Source: Microbacterium sp. ABRD28
Lineage (GTDB): Bacteria; Actinomycetota; Actinomycetes; Actinomycetales; Microbacteriaceae
NCBI RefSeq assembly: GCF_003850245.1
Contig: NZ_CP031015.1
Location: 2,356,001 to 2,420,000, forward strand
DNA length: 64,000 nt
Direction of reading: 5' to 3'
In this document: piece by piece, positions 26,849 to 35,298 of the stretch
Layout of the letters: each line of letters begins with the position of its first letter
Position numbering within the stretch: position 1 is the first letter of the stretch
Program-made: the position numbers and the translations under genes
Notes under the pieces: model-generated
Told to the model about the DNA's origin: nothing
The model's database searches: none
The model's input: only the letters and a program-made list of their open reading frames with translations

Positions 26849-27943
26849 GTGGAGGCAGACGACCGGAAACGACGGGATGCGCCCGCCGTCCCTGCCGACG
26901 CCGGAGTGTCGTTCGTCATGCCCGTGCTCAACGAGCGCGACTATCTGGCCCGCGCGGTCGAAACCGTGCTGATGCAGGACCTCGACGTCCCGATCGAGCT
27001 GATCCTGGCCCTCGCGCCTTCCAGCGACGGCACCACCGAGCTCGCCTCCGCGCTCGCCTCCGCCGACTCCCGCATCGTTCTCGTCGACAACCCCGCCGCC
27101 GACATCCCGGTCGGATTGAACATCGCGATCCGCGCGAGCAGGTACCCCACGATCGTGCGGGTCGATGCGCACTCCGAACTCGAGCCCGGGTACACCCGCC
27201 GCGCCCTGGACACCCTCTCGCGCGTCGGAGCCGCCAACGTCGGCGGTGTGATGCGAGCCGACGGACGCACGCCCTTCCAGCGCGCGGTGGCACGGGCCTA
27301 CAACTCCCGAATCGGCCTGGGTGGGGGCGCCTATCACGGAGGGGCCGACGAGGGCGACGCGGAATCGGCGTATCTCGGTGTCATGCGACGCACGGTCCTC
27401 GACGAGGTGGGCCTGTTCGACGAGTCGATACGCCGCGGCGAGGACTGGGAACTGAACCTGCGCATCCGCCGAGCAGGTTACCGCGTATGGTTCGACCCGA
27501 CCCTGTCGGTGACGTACTGGCCACGGGAGAGCTGGACCCGCCTCGCGCGGCAGTTCTTCGCCACGGGAAGGTGGCGCGGCGAACTGGTACGCCGCTACGG
27601 CCTCGTCAACTCGCTGCGCTTCTTCGCACCGCCCGCCCTCGTCATCGTCGCCGCGGCATCCGTCGTCGTGGCCGTCCTTCAGGTCACCGGCGTCCTCAGC
27701 GGCATCCCATCGATCCTCGCCTCCGCCGTGCACCTGCCGGTGCTCGCATACCTCGTGCTCCTCCTGGCCGTAGCCGCGGGCCCCGGTGGCGGGAGAGGGT
27801 GGCGCGACAAGACGTGGACGCTCGCGGTGCTCCCGACGATGCACCTCTCGTGGGGCACGGGGTTCCTCATCGGCCTCGTCCGCGGAGCCGACGACACCGT
27901 CGACACCTCGCGCATCGGGGATCGCAACACACCGCTGCCGTGA
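26849..27943 (+). CDS. Family 2 glycosyltransferase with C-terminal membrane helices
   Basis: 364 residues. The GT-A domain begins VSFVMPVLNERDYLARAVE. The metal-binding D-x-D is in VRVDAHSELEPGY, and an acceptor/base region reads RGEDWELNLRIRRAGY (ED motif at about residue 198). Two or three hydrophobic helices at about residues 260-340 anchor it in the membrane. It resembles succinoglycan/ExoA-type transferases that act on a lipid-linked sugar. It sits among teichoic-acid-type genes, so wall or capsule polymer assembly is the likely role. Confidence 0.85.
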   Translation: MEADDRKRRDAPAVPADAGVSFVMPVLNERDYLARAVETVLMQDLDVPIELILALAPSSDGTTELASALASADSRIVLVDNPAADIPVGLNIAIRASRYPTIVRVDAHSELEPGYTRRALDTLSRVGAANVGGVMRADGRTPFQRAVARAYNSRIGLGGGAYHGGADEGDAESAYLGVMRRTVLDEVGLFDESIRRGEDWELNLRIRRAGYRVWFDPTLSVTYWPRESWTRLARQFFATGRWRGELVRRYGLVNSLRFFAPPALVIVAAASVVVAVLQVTGVLSGIPSILASAVHLPVLAYLVLLLAVAAGPGGGRGWRDKTWTLAVLPTMHLSWGTGFLIGLVRGADDTVDTSRIGDRNTPLP

Positions 27944-27964
27944 CCGCGCGACGGCGCCGCCGTC

Positions 27965-29413
27965 TCACTCGCGTTCGATGAGCCCCTGGTCGAGGATGCG
28001 ACGGACGACGCGTTCGGCCGCCCGACCGTCATCGCGGGCATTGAACGCCCGCCGCCACGCGTCGTATTTCTCGGCGAACGGCGCGGTCTCCTCCGCCGTC
28101 AGCGCGGCGACGAGCTCAGGCTGCGTGCGCACCACGGGCCCCGGGGCGCGAGCGGCGAGGTCGAAGTAGAAGCCCCGCAGCGTACCCCGGTAATGATCCA
28201 TGTCCGGCACCAGGAAGTACATCGGCTTGCCGGTGACGCTGAAGTCGAACATCACCGACGAATAGTCCGTGACCAGAGCGTCCACCGCCAGGAGAAGCGC
28301 TGACGTGTCGGGGTAACCCGTGACGTCGATGACCCGGGGACCGGCGAGGTCGTGACCGGGCTGAAGCGTGCGGGAGTGACCGCGCACGAGCACGACCGAC
28401 CCGGTGTCGGCGGCCAGGCTCGTCGGATCGACGAAGTCGACGATCTCGTCGCGGTCGTCTCGCCAGGTGGGGGCGTAGAGGATGACCCGCTCCTCGGCAC
28501 CGATCCCCAGCGCCGCGCGCGTGCTCGCACCGTCACCGGTCACCAGCACGTCGTTGCGCGGGTACCCCTCGACCCACAGCGGCCGACGCAGGAAGGCGTA
28601 GGCCTTCCGCAGCACCGACGCGGCGTACGGGTTCTGCGCCAGCAGGATGTCCCACCGGAACGACTCGCGGAGGACCGCCGCCGCCCGTCGTGGGTCGAAG
28701 CCCGGCCGGTGGAGGGCCAGCCGCTTCAGCGGCGTGCCGTGCCACGTCTGCAGGACGACCTGCCCGCCGCGGCGCGAGAAGCGACGGCGGAGCCAGTCGT
28801 TGACGACGAGGAGCCGTGAGACGCCTCGGGCCCGCCACCACTCGGGGCTCCCCTCGACCACGGCCACCGCGCCCTCCGGGACGACGACGGAAAGATCCGC
28901 GACACTCCAGTAGCGGGTCACCCCGGGAGCCCGCCGAGCGATCTCGCGATCGATGGCGAGCGGGTTGCAGCTGGCGTTGCGTCCGTAGAAGCTCTCGAAG
29001 AAGACCGCGTTCTCGAGCTCCCCCGGCCTGGTGGCGTATCGACGTTCGAGCGCGGCCTGGCCCTCACCGGAGTCGTACACCGGATCGATCGGCGGGCCGA
29101 TCTCGACCGCACCGTCACGCAGCTCGGCGCGGAGGGTGCCCAGCACGCGCAGGGGGACGTCCGGCAGCTCGGCGTCATCGATCCCCGCCCCGCTCACGCG
29201 CAGAGCGTACGAACCGCGGGGAAGCGGAAGATCCGGTCCGCCCCATCGCGCGACGTGCAGGGGCAGATCCGCCCGCCAGCCGTCATCATCGGCGACGACC
29301 TCCGCGGACACACGGGCCCGCGGCCCCTCGAGGCTCGCACGCTCGGGCGCGGGGCCGGTGCCCGACAGCACAAGGGCGGGCGCGGGGTCGGCGTGGAACC
29401 GGGCGTCTGTCAT
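27965..29413 (-). CDS. CDP-glycerol glycerophosphotransferase family protein
   Basis: 482 residues. The N-terminal 130 residues form an extra, probably beta-rich domain. The transferase part follows: LLVVNDWLRRRFSRRGG, VLQTWHGTPLKRLALH (catalytic His), YPRNDVLV, VILYAPTWRDD and VTDYSSVMFDFSVTGKPM. Its start overlaps the stop of the next upstream transferase as ATGA, so the two are translated together. Expected reaction: transfer of a polyol phosphate from a CDP donor to a wall teichoic acid. Confidence 0.87.
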   Translation of the reverse strand: MTDARFHADPAPALVLSGTGPAPERASLEGPRARVSAEVVADDDGWRADLPLHVARWGGPDLPLPRGSYALRVSGAGIDDAELPDVPLRVLGTLRAELRDGAVEIGPPIDPVYDSGEGQAALERRYATRPGELENAVFFESFYGRNASCNPLAIDREIARRAPGVTRYWSVADLSVVVPEGAVAVVEGSPEWWRARGVSRLLVVNDWLRRRFSRRGGQVVLQTWHGTPLKRLALHRPGFDPRRAAAVLRESFRWDILLAQNPYAASVLRKAYAFLRRPLWVEGYPRNDVLVTGDGASTRAALGIGAEERVILYAPTWRDDRDEIVDFVDPTSLAADTGSVVLVRGHSRTLQPGHDLAGPRVIDVTGYPDTSALLLAVDALVTDYSSVMFDFSVTGKPMYFLVPDMDHYRGTLRGFYFDLAARAPGPVVRTQPELVAALTAEETAPFAEKYDAWRRAFNARDDGRAAERVVRRILDQGLIERE

Positions 29414-30681
29414 CTGCGTCCTCTCGTGCGGCCGTCGGCGGTGGCGGCGCCCGTGGCGTTCAGGATGGCACGGTGGACCCGTGCGGTGTTGCCTCCGTCG
29501 CGGAAGGCATGGACATCGGCGCTGCGCGCCGCGGAGCGATCGGCCATGCGCGCGCGCTCCGGGCCGTCGGTGATCGCAGAGCGGAGTCGCCGCACGATCT
29601 CCGTCCAGTCCGACGCGAGGTCGCCCGCGGCGATCTCCTCGAAGGAGCCGTAGAAGCCGCGGCGGGCCGAGTACTCCTCGATGTCGGGCGCGAGGAAGAG
29701 AACGGGCGTGCGGTTGAGCCCCGCATCGAACACCAGCGACGAGTAGTCGGTGATGAGGAGATCGACGCCGGGGAGGACCGGCGTGACATCACGCAGAAGG
29801 TCGCTGCCGAGCATCCGGATACGCGGCGTCGGAACGGGCGGTGTGTACTCCCCCGCGCCGAGCGGGTGCGATCGAACGAGCAGGATGGCGTCCTGCGCCT
29901 CGAGGACGTCGCCGAGCGCCGACCAATCCGCCGGCGACGGTACGGCCGGATCCGGTGCGCCGTCTCGCCACGTCGGCGCGTAGAGGATGACCCGCGTTGC
30001 GGCCTCGATCGTCCCCACCGTCGTCGACAGCAGATCGCGAGCCAGACGGCGACGCTCCGCGGCCGAGCCACGCGACAGCACGTCGACACGCGGCTCGCCG
30101 GTCACGGGCACCCGTTCGTCGGTGAGCGAGAAGGCGGACTCCAGACGGCCGCGCACCAGGTGCGAGGCGGCGGGGATGAGCCCGATGCGTCGGGTCGCAC
30201 CGCGATACATGGCGCGGATGAGTGCGCGCATCGCGCGCGATCGGGGCAGGATGCTGCTGCGCAGCGTCTCCGGGGAATCGAGGCCGATGCGCTTGAGCGG
30301 GATACCGTGCCACAGCTGCACCACGAAGGCGCCACCGGTGGCGTATCGGTTGACGTCGCCGAACCCATGGGTGACCACGAGCACGCGTGCCCGGGCGGTG
30401 AGCCAGAAACCCCGGAGTGTGGATTTCCTGACCGTCGGGATGCCGCGGGCCGCGGCATCCCGCTCCTCGCCCTGCGACGCGGTCAGCCACACCGCGCGCC
30501 GTCCGTGCGCCTCCGCTTCCTCCCAGAGAGCGAGAGCCCCATCGGCGATGCCCACCGCGCAGCCGAACACCCACAGGTCGGGCCGGCGCGGGACGACGAG
30601 CGTCACGACACGACCGAGCGCGTACAGCGGAATGCTCGCCACTTTGCGTGCATTTCCCGCGCCGAACGAGAAGGACGCCAT
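29410..30681 (-). CDS. CDP-glycerol glycerophosphotransferase family protein
   Basis: 423 residues of the same family: VVQLWHGIPLKRIGLD, PVTGEPRVDVL, VILYAPTWRDGAP, LVRSHPLGAG and LITDYSSLVFDAGL. A hydrophobic N-terminal helix is at about residues 15-32. The ATG at 30681 has TAGGCT six bases upstream, but both lie inside a 15-bp hairpin behind htrA. A GTG 13 codons later is an alternative start. It heads a two-gene unit with the following transferase. Confidence 0.85.
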   Translation of the reverse strand: MASFSFGAGNARKVASIPLYALGRVVTLVVPRRPDLWVFGCAVGIADGALALWEEAEAHGRRAVWLTASQGEERDAAARGIPTVRKSTLRGFWLTARARVLVVTHGFGDVNRYATGGAFVVQLWHGIPLKRIGLDSPETLRSSILPRSRAMRALIRAMYRGATRRIGLIPAASHLVRGRLESAFSLTDERVPVTGEPRVDVLSRGSAAERRRLARDLLSTTVGTIEAATRVILYAPTWRDGAPDPAVPSPADWSALGDVLEAQDAILLVRSHPLGAGEYTPPVPTPRIRMLGSDLLRDVTPVLPGVDLLITDYSSLVFDAGLNRTPVLFLAPDIEEYSARRGFYGSFEEIAAGDLASDWTEIVRRLRSAITDGPERARMADRSAARSADVHAFRDGGNTARVHRAILNATGAATADGRTRGRR

Positions 30682-30709
30682 CCCGCGAGCCTATCGCGGG
30701 ATGGCGTCC
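30673..30709 (-). terminator. Perfect 15-bp hairpin: htrA terminator overlapping the next gene's promoter and start
   Basis: GGACGCCATCCCGCG (30673-30687) pairs perfectly with 30695-30709 around a seven-base loop. On the minus strand it follows the htrA stop by 14 bases and is trailed by a T-rich TTCTCGTT. The loop contains TAGGCT and the 3' arm contains the ATG of the transferase gene. Confidence 0.7.
30688..30693 (-). promoter_or_regulatory. Putative -10 hexamer in the hairpin loop
   Basis: TAGGCT on the minus strand lies six bases before the ATG at 30681 and fills the loop of the 15-bp hairpin. Confidence 0.4.
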
Positions 30710-30723
30710 GAACCGGGAGGACC

Positions 30724-32208
30724 CTACTGCTCGAGCTCGCCCAGGGTCACATCCGCGGTGGCGTCACGACCGTCGCGGACGTAGGTCAGCGAGACCTCGC
30801 TGCCGGCGGCGAGTGCGCGGACCTGCGCGGTGAGGTCGACGGAGTCGGTGATCGGAACGCCGTTAAACTCGGTGACGATGTCGCCCGCGCGAAGTCCCGC
30901 GGCCTCCGCCGCACCACCGGCGGTGACCTCGGCGATGTAGGCGCCGGTGATGTCCGCGTCGTCGACGTAGGCGGCGGACTGCACGTTGGCACCGAGCAGG
31001 CCATGGGTCGCCGAGCCGTTCTCGATCAGCTCATCGGTCACGCGCTGGACGATGTCTGACGGGATGGCGAACCCGACGCCGATGTTGCCCTGCGTGGACG
31101 AGGTTCCCCCCGCGGAGGCGATGGCCACGTTGACGCCGATGAGGCGGCCCTGCGAGTCGACCAGTGCGCCGCCGGAGTTCCCCGGGTTGATCGCTGCATC
31201 GGTCTGGATGACGGCGATCTTGATGGACTCCGCCGGCTGACCCGACTGCTGACCCTGGCCGAAGTCGAACGAGAACGGCGGAGCCTCGCCCTGGTTCTCA
31301 TCGGCATCATCCTCGTCGGGAGCGGCGGAAGACGCGATCTCGATCGACCGGTTGAGCGCGCTGACGATTCCCGTCGTGACGGTGTTCGACAGCCCCAGGG
31401 GTGCTCCGACGGCCGTCGTCTCGTCACCGACGTTGAGGTCCGACGAGTCGGCGAACTCGATCGGGGTGAGTCCGTCGGCGTCCTGGAGCTTGATCACCGC
31501 GAGGTCGTACAGCGGATCGGTGCCGACGATCTCGGCGTCGAACACTCGCCCGTCCGAAGTGGTCACCCGGATCGCGGCGTCTCCGGTCGCCCCATCGAGG
31601 GTCACCACGTGCGTGTTGGTCACGACGTATCCATCACTGGAGAGGATGACGCCCGACCCGGTGCCGCTTCCCGCACCACCCGCAGCCTCGATCGTCACGA
31701 CGCTTGGCACCACTTTGGCGGCGATCGCGGTGGTCTGGTTGACGTCGTCGGTGTCGTTGACCGTCACGCTGGTCGGTCCGGTCGCCGTGGTCGCGGTCGA
31801 TGCCGGCTGGAACAGGGAGACTCCGGCGTAGGCGCCGCCGAGCCCGGCGGCTCCGCCGACGACGGCGGCCGCCACCAGGAGCCCGGCGACGCGGACGGCG
31901 CCGGACTTGCGCTTGGTCGACGTCGCCGTCTCCTGCGCTGCGGCGGGCGTCTCGCCGTACCCGCGCCCCCCCTCACCGAGCGGAAGGGTCGGCTGGGTCG
32001 GCTGAGTCGGCTGGCTCGGCGAGCCGAACGAGGCCCCGGCGCCCACCGGATATGGCGCACCCGACGTGGGGGTCGGCGGCGCCGGGCGCGGCGGAACGTG
32101 CCAGCCGGCGGGCGGAGTGTGCTGGGCGGCCGCCGCCGCCGGCGTCTCAGGGACGGGGGGCGTGGCAGGGACGTCTTCCGGCTGACGGTCGCTGGTGTTC
32201 TCGCTCAT
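30724..32208 (-). CDS. HtrA/DegP-like membrane-anchored serine protease with PDZ domain
   Basis: 494 residues. Residues 1-100 are Pro/Gln-rich and cytoplasmic. A single helix at about 105-128 anchors the protein. The trypsin-like domain follows with catalytic H200 (VVTNTHVVT), D235 (DPLYDLAVIKL) and S345 (NPGNSGGALV). An Asp/Glu-rich loop at about 298-325 lies inside it. One PDZ domain closes the protein (about 400-494). It degrades or refolds damaged envelope proteins. ATG at 32208 has GGAGGAACG ahead; an open frame of 27 more codons upstream lacks a site. Confidence 0.93.
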   Translation of the reverse strand: MSENTSDRQPEDVPATPPVPETPAAAAAQHTPPAGWHVPPRPAPPTPTSGAPYPVGAGASFGSPSQPTQPTQPTLPLGEGGRGYGETPAAAQETATSTKRKSGAVRVAGLLVAAAVVGGAAGLGGAYAGVSLFQPASTATTATGPTSVTVNDTDDVNQTTAIAAKVVPSVVTIEAAGGAGSGTGSGVILSSDGYVVTNTHVVTLDGATGDAAIRVTTSDGRVFDAEIVGTDPLYDLAVIKLQDADGLTPIEFADSSDLNVGDETTAVGAPLGLSNTVTTGIVSALNRSIEIASSAAPDEDDADENQGEAPPFSFDFGQGQQSGQPAESIKIAVIQTDAAINPGNSGGALVDSQGRLIGVNVAIASAGGTSSTQGNIGVGFAIPSDIVQRVTDELIENGSATHGLLGANVQSAAYVDDADITGAYIAEVTAGGAAEAAGLRAGDIVTEFNGVPITDSVDLTAQVRALAAGSEVSLTYVRDGRDATADVTLGELEQ

Positions 32209-32364
32209 CTTCGTTCCTCCTCGGGCCGAAGGCCCATCGAAACCTTCGATCGCGTGTTGTTCGATCTGCTGACCAGCGTGGTCATCCATCCTGTGGGTTT
32301 CTTATGATCCGCCCGCGATGCGCCTATGCAATGCTGAGGAACCCGTGCAGGAGGGATGCCCACG

Positions 32365-33594
32365 ATGCCGCGAATCGTTCCCGGAGCCTGGCGGCGCACG
32401 GCCGAGGGTGCCGGGCTGCTGTCCTCGGACGGACGCCCCCGCCCCACCATCTTCGCCGACATGTCGGCACTCGCGGCCCGAACCGGCGCCATCAACCTCG
32501 GTCAGGGATTCCCCGACGAGGACGGGCCGGCGATCGTTCTGGAGACGGCCCGCGCAGCCATCGCCCACGGCGTCAATCAGTACCCGCCCGGACGAGGCGT
32601 CGCCGAGCTGCGGGAAGCGATTGCGTTGCACCAGCAGAGGTTCTACGGGATGCACCTCGACCCCGAACGTCACGTCCTCGTCACCGCAGGCGCGACCGAG
32701 GCGCTCGCGGCCGCCCTCCTGGCCCTCGTGGACGGTGCCGACGACGAGGTCGTGGTCTTCGAGCCCTTCTACGACGCGTACGCGGCACTGGTCGCGCTGT
32801 CGGGCGCGCGCCTGGTCACCGTCCCGCTGCGCTTCCCGCACTTCCAACCCGATCCGGACGATCTGCGGGCCGCCGTGGGCGAGCGGACCCGGGTCATCCT
32901 CGTCAATGATCCGCACAACCCCACCGGAACGGTGTTCTCGGATGAGCTCCGCGCCGAGGTGGTGCGGCTCGCGCACGAGCACGATGCCTGGATCGTCACG
33001 GACGAGGTCTACGAGCATCTGGTCTTCGACGGCCGGCACGCGCCGATCGCTGCGATGCCGGGGGCGTGGGAGCGGACCGTGTCGATCTCGTCCGGGGGGA
33101 AGACCTTCTCCACGACCGGCTGGAAGATCGGTTGGGCCACCGGACCTGCTGATCTGATCGACGCACTCGTCGCCGTGAAGCAGTACCTCACCTACTCCGG
33201 GGGCGCACCCCTCCAACCCGCCATCGCCGCGGGGCTGCGGCTCCCCGACGACTGGTTCGCCGCGGTCGCGGATTCGCTCCGGCACAAGCGGGATCTGCTC
33301 GGCGAGGGGTTGCGCGCAGCCGGCTTCGACGTGCCGGTCCCCGCGGCCTCCTACTTCACCGTCGTGGATGCCCGGGCCCTCGACGTGGATGACGCCGACG
33401 CGTTCTGCCGAGAGATGGCCGAGCGGATCGGGGTCGTCGGCGTACCTCTCACCGCCTTCGTCCGGCCCGAGGAGCGTCCCGCTGTGTCGAGCCTCATCCG
33501 TTTCGCCGCCTGCAAACAGGCGTCCGTCCTGGATGAGGCCGTACGTCGTCTGTCGAGACTGCAGGACGGGCGAGCCGGCGGCGGGCCGGGCTAG
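32365..33594 (+). CDS. Class I/II PLP-dependent aminotransferase (DapC / methionine aminotransferase-like)
   Basis: 409 residues, fold-type I. PLP lysine K246 lies in SSGGKTFSTTGWKIGW. Phosphate and ring contacts are VTAGATEALAA, NDPHNPTGTV (Asn and Pro of the substrate pocket) and TDEVYEHLVF. The GQGFPDEDGP opening and SGGKTFSTTGWKIG suit the YbdL/DapC/kynurenine aminotransferase group, so methionine or N-succinyl-diaminopimelate is a plausible substrate. AGGAGGG lies nine bases before this ATG; an ATG three codons earlier is too close to it. Its TAG overlaps the convergent amidohydrolase TAG (CTAG). Confidence 0.9.
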   Translation: MPRIVPGAWRRTAEGAGLLSSDGRPRPTIFADMSALAARTGAINLGQGFPDEDGPAIVLETARAAIAHGVNQYPPGRGVAELREAIALHQQRFYGMHLDPERHVLVTAGATEALAAALLALVDGADDEVVVFEPFYDAYAALVALSGARLVTVPLRFPHFQPDPDDLRAAVGERTRVILVNDPHNPTGTVFSDELRAEVVRLAHEHDAWIVTDEVYEHLVFDGRHAPIAAMPGAWERTVSISSGGKTFSTTGWKIGWATGPADLIDALVAVKQYLTYSGGAPLQPAIAAGLRLPDDWFAAVADSLRHKRDLLGEGLRAAGFDVPVPAASYFTVVDARALDVDDADAFCREMAERIGVVGVPLTAFVRPEERPAVSSLIRFAACKQASVLDEAVRRLSRLQDGRAGGGPG

Positions 33595-34400
33595 GAGTCG
33601 ACGATCACGCGGAATCGACGAAGCCCGAGCGCGGGGTTCTGTCGACGAACGCGGTCGACCAGCGCGGGATCCAGGTGCGCGATCGCGACATCCGTCCCCG
33701 ACCCGACACCCGCGACGACGACCCCCTGGGGGTCGACCACGCTCGACAGCCCGACTCCGAGGGGCGGCGGGTGGTCAGCGGCGACCACGTAGACGATGTT
33801 CTCGATCGCGCGGGCCTGCAGGAGGGTCTGCCAGTGATGCTCTTTGAGCGGGCCCCGCACCCACTCCGCGGGCACGAGGAAGGCGGTGGCACCGGCATCG
33901 ACGAGCATCCGTCCCATCTCGGGGAATCGCAGGTCGTAGCAGGTCATCAATCCGAATCGGATGCCGGCGACGCTGAAGGTCTCCGGCGCAGAGGTCTCGC
34001 CCGGCTGGATCCAGTCCGACTCGCGCTGTCCGAAGGCGTCGTAGAGGTGGATCTTGCGGTAGACCGCGACCACGCCGCGATCGGCGACGGCGACGACGGT
34101 GTTGCGGACGCGACCTTGCTCGCCGCGCTCCAGGAACCCCGCGACGATATGGGTCCGCGTCTGACGGGCGAGCTGCTGCAGCGCGGCGACGAAGGGCCCG
34201 TCGAGGGTCTCGGCGTGCGCGGCCAGCGACTGGTCGAAGGGGTCGATGAAGTAGTTCGAGTATTCGGGGAGGACGATGACGCGGGCGCCCCGGTCGGCGG
34301 CGGTGCGCACGAGCTCAGCGACCGTGCGGCGATTGGCCTCGACATCGGCGGCGGGCGCGAACTGCACGACCGCCGTGGCGACGGTGCTCACGGCCGTCAT
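33591..34400 (-). CDS. Carbon-nitrogen hydrolase (nitrilase superfamily amidase)
   Basis: 269 residues with the Glu-Lys-Cys triad: E in VLPEYSNY, K in YRKIHLYD and C in MTCYDLRFPE. The layout fits omega-amidase/Nit-type enzymes that release ammonia from small amides. The facing gene is an aminotransferase. Omega-amidases often work on the 2-oxo-amides made by glutamine- or methionine-linked transaminases, so a shared pathway is possible but not shown. AAAGGG precedes the ATG, which overlaps the DUF6328 stop as ATGA. Confidence 0.88.
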   Translation of the reverse strand: MTAVSTVATAVVQFAPAADVEANRRTVAELVRTAADRGARVIVLPEYSNYFIDPFDQSLAAHAETLDGPFVAALQQLARQTRTHIVAGFLERGEQGRVRNTVVAVADRGVVAVYRKIHLYDAFGQRESDWIQPGETSAPETFSVAGIRFGLMTCYDLRFPEMGRMLVDAGATAFLVPAEWVRGPLKEHHWQTLLQARAIENIVYVVAADHPPPLGVGLSSVVDPQGVVVAGVGSGTDVAIAHLDPALVDRVRRQNPALGLRRFRVIVDS

Positions 34401-34930
34401 CGTCCCTTTCCTTCCGATGTCGCGTGGATGGTCGCGCGATGGCGGAGCCGGACGACAGCCGGGACGACGATCCACAGCACGATGACCAGCAGCACGAGGC
34501 CCGCTGCGACGAACGCAGCCCACGCCGTGTCGAGGACGACGTCGAACACGAACGCGACGACACCGGAGAGGAGGAGCGCGACGATGGTGAGGGCGGTCAG
34601 GAGCGCCCCGTGACCGAATCGTACGACCGTGGCCTTCAGACCCTGCCCGAAAAGCACGCGATGCAGCGCCACCGGAGCGAGGGCGATGATGGCGCTCAAA
34701 GCGGAGAGAACGACGAGCACGAGGTAGAACCCCCGCTGCGCGCCACTCAGGTCGGCGAAAGCAGGCTGGAACGCCAGGGCGAGCAGGAAACCGGTGAGGA
34801 TCTGGGTGCCGGTCTGCAGCACGCGCAGTTCCTGCAGCACCTCGTTCCAGTTCCGATCGGCACGCTCCGCCGGCGATTCGTCGCGCCCGTCGAGCCTGTC
34901 GTCGACGACGTTCTCGGGCACAGCGGGCAT
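34397..34930 (-). CDS. DUF6328 family membrane protein
   Basis: 177 residues. A polar N-terminus with the conserved ADRNWNEVLQELRVLQTGTQILTGFLLALAFQ is followed by four hydrophobic helices and a short basic tail. This is DUF6328, small actinobacterial membrane proteins of unknown role. An in-frame ATG 12 codons upstream exists; neither start has a strong site. It is translationally coupled to the amidohydrolase. Confidence 0.75.
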   Translation of the reverse strand: MPAVPENVVDDRLDGRDESPAERADRNWNEVLQELRVLQTGTQILTGFLLALAFQPAFADLSGAQRGFYLVLVVLSALSAIIALAPVALHRVLFGQGLKATVVRFGHGALLTALTIVALLLSGVVAFVFDVVLDTAWAAFVAAGLVLLVIVLWIVVPAVVRLRHRATIHATSEGKGR

Positions 34931-34982
34931 GCAGCTACCCTGCCCGTCAGCGGGGGCGTTCGGCAACCGCGGCCCGTCCCGG

Positions 34983-35012
34983 TTCGACGACGGCGGTCTC
35001 GCGTGCTAGGCT
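34983..35012 (+). promoter_or_regulatory. Promoter of tRNA-fMet
   Basis: TTCGAC (34983-34988) and TAGGCT (35007-35012) are separated by 18 bases and end 12 bases before the tRNA. Confidence 0.55.
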
Positions 35013-35024
35013 TTTCTCTTGTGC

Positions 35025-35098
35025 CGCGGGGTGGAGCAGTTCGGTAGCTCGCTGGGCTCATAACCCAGAGGTCGTAGGTTCAAATCCTGCCCCCGCAA
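35025..35098 (+). tRNA. Initiator tRNA-fMet (anticodon CAU)
   Basis: 74 bases. The acceptor stem has the initiator-specific C1-A72 mismatch followed by six pairs (GCGGGG/CCCCGC). The anticodon stem ends in three G-C pairs (CTGGG-CTCATAA-CCCAG), the other initiator hallmark. The T arm is GTAGG-TTCAAAT-CCTGC and the discriminator is A. CCA is not encoded. Confidence 0.96.
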
Positions 35099-35103
35099 CA
35101 AAA

Positions 35104-35138
35104 GGAAGGCGTCCCGGAAGGGGCGCCTTCCGCATTTT
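35104..35138 (+). terminator. Rho-independent terminator after tRNA-fMet
   Basis: GGAAGGCG (35104-35111) pairs with CGCCTTCC (35124-35131) and is followed by GCATTTT. A proper T-tract is present. Confidence 0.8.
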
Positions 35139-35218
35139 CCAGGGCATCATGGAACTGCAGGCGCCTGGGGCGCCCGCCATCGCCGCGCGCGCGGGGGTGC
35201 GGAGCAGCAGGGGCGCCG

Positions 35219-35234
35219 TGTAGACACCCCTACA
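35219..35234 (+). repeat. Short inverted repeat upstream of idi
   Basis: TGTAG (35219-35223) and CTACA (35230-35234) are separated by six bases, 30 bases before the larger operator-like repeat. It could be a second regulator site. Confidence 0.3.
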
Positions 35235-35262
35235 GCCTCCTTGTATCATCGACCAACCGATA

Positions 35263-35281
35263 TCGCTAGGAAAACTAGCGA
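35263..35281 (+). promoter_or_regulatory. Inverted repeat, operator candidate for the carotenoid operon
   Basis: TCGCTAG and CTAGCGA flank GAAAA, giving seven-base arms just 18 bases before the idi start codon. MarR-type repressors such as CrtR control carotenoid operons in corynebacteria and bind repeats of this size. No such regulator gene is next to the operon here. The local AT-rich stretch from 35241 (TTGTAT) probably holds the promoter. Confidence 0.5.
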
Positions 35282-35298
35282 AATGATCAGGAGGTGCC

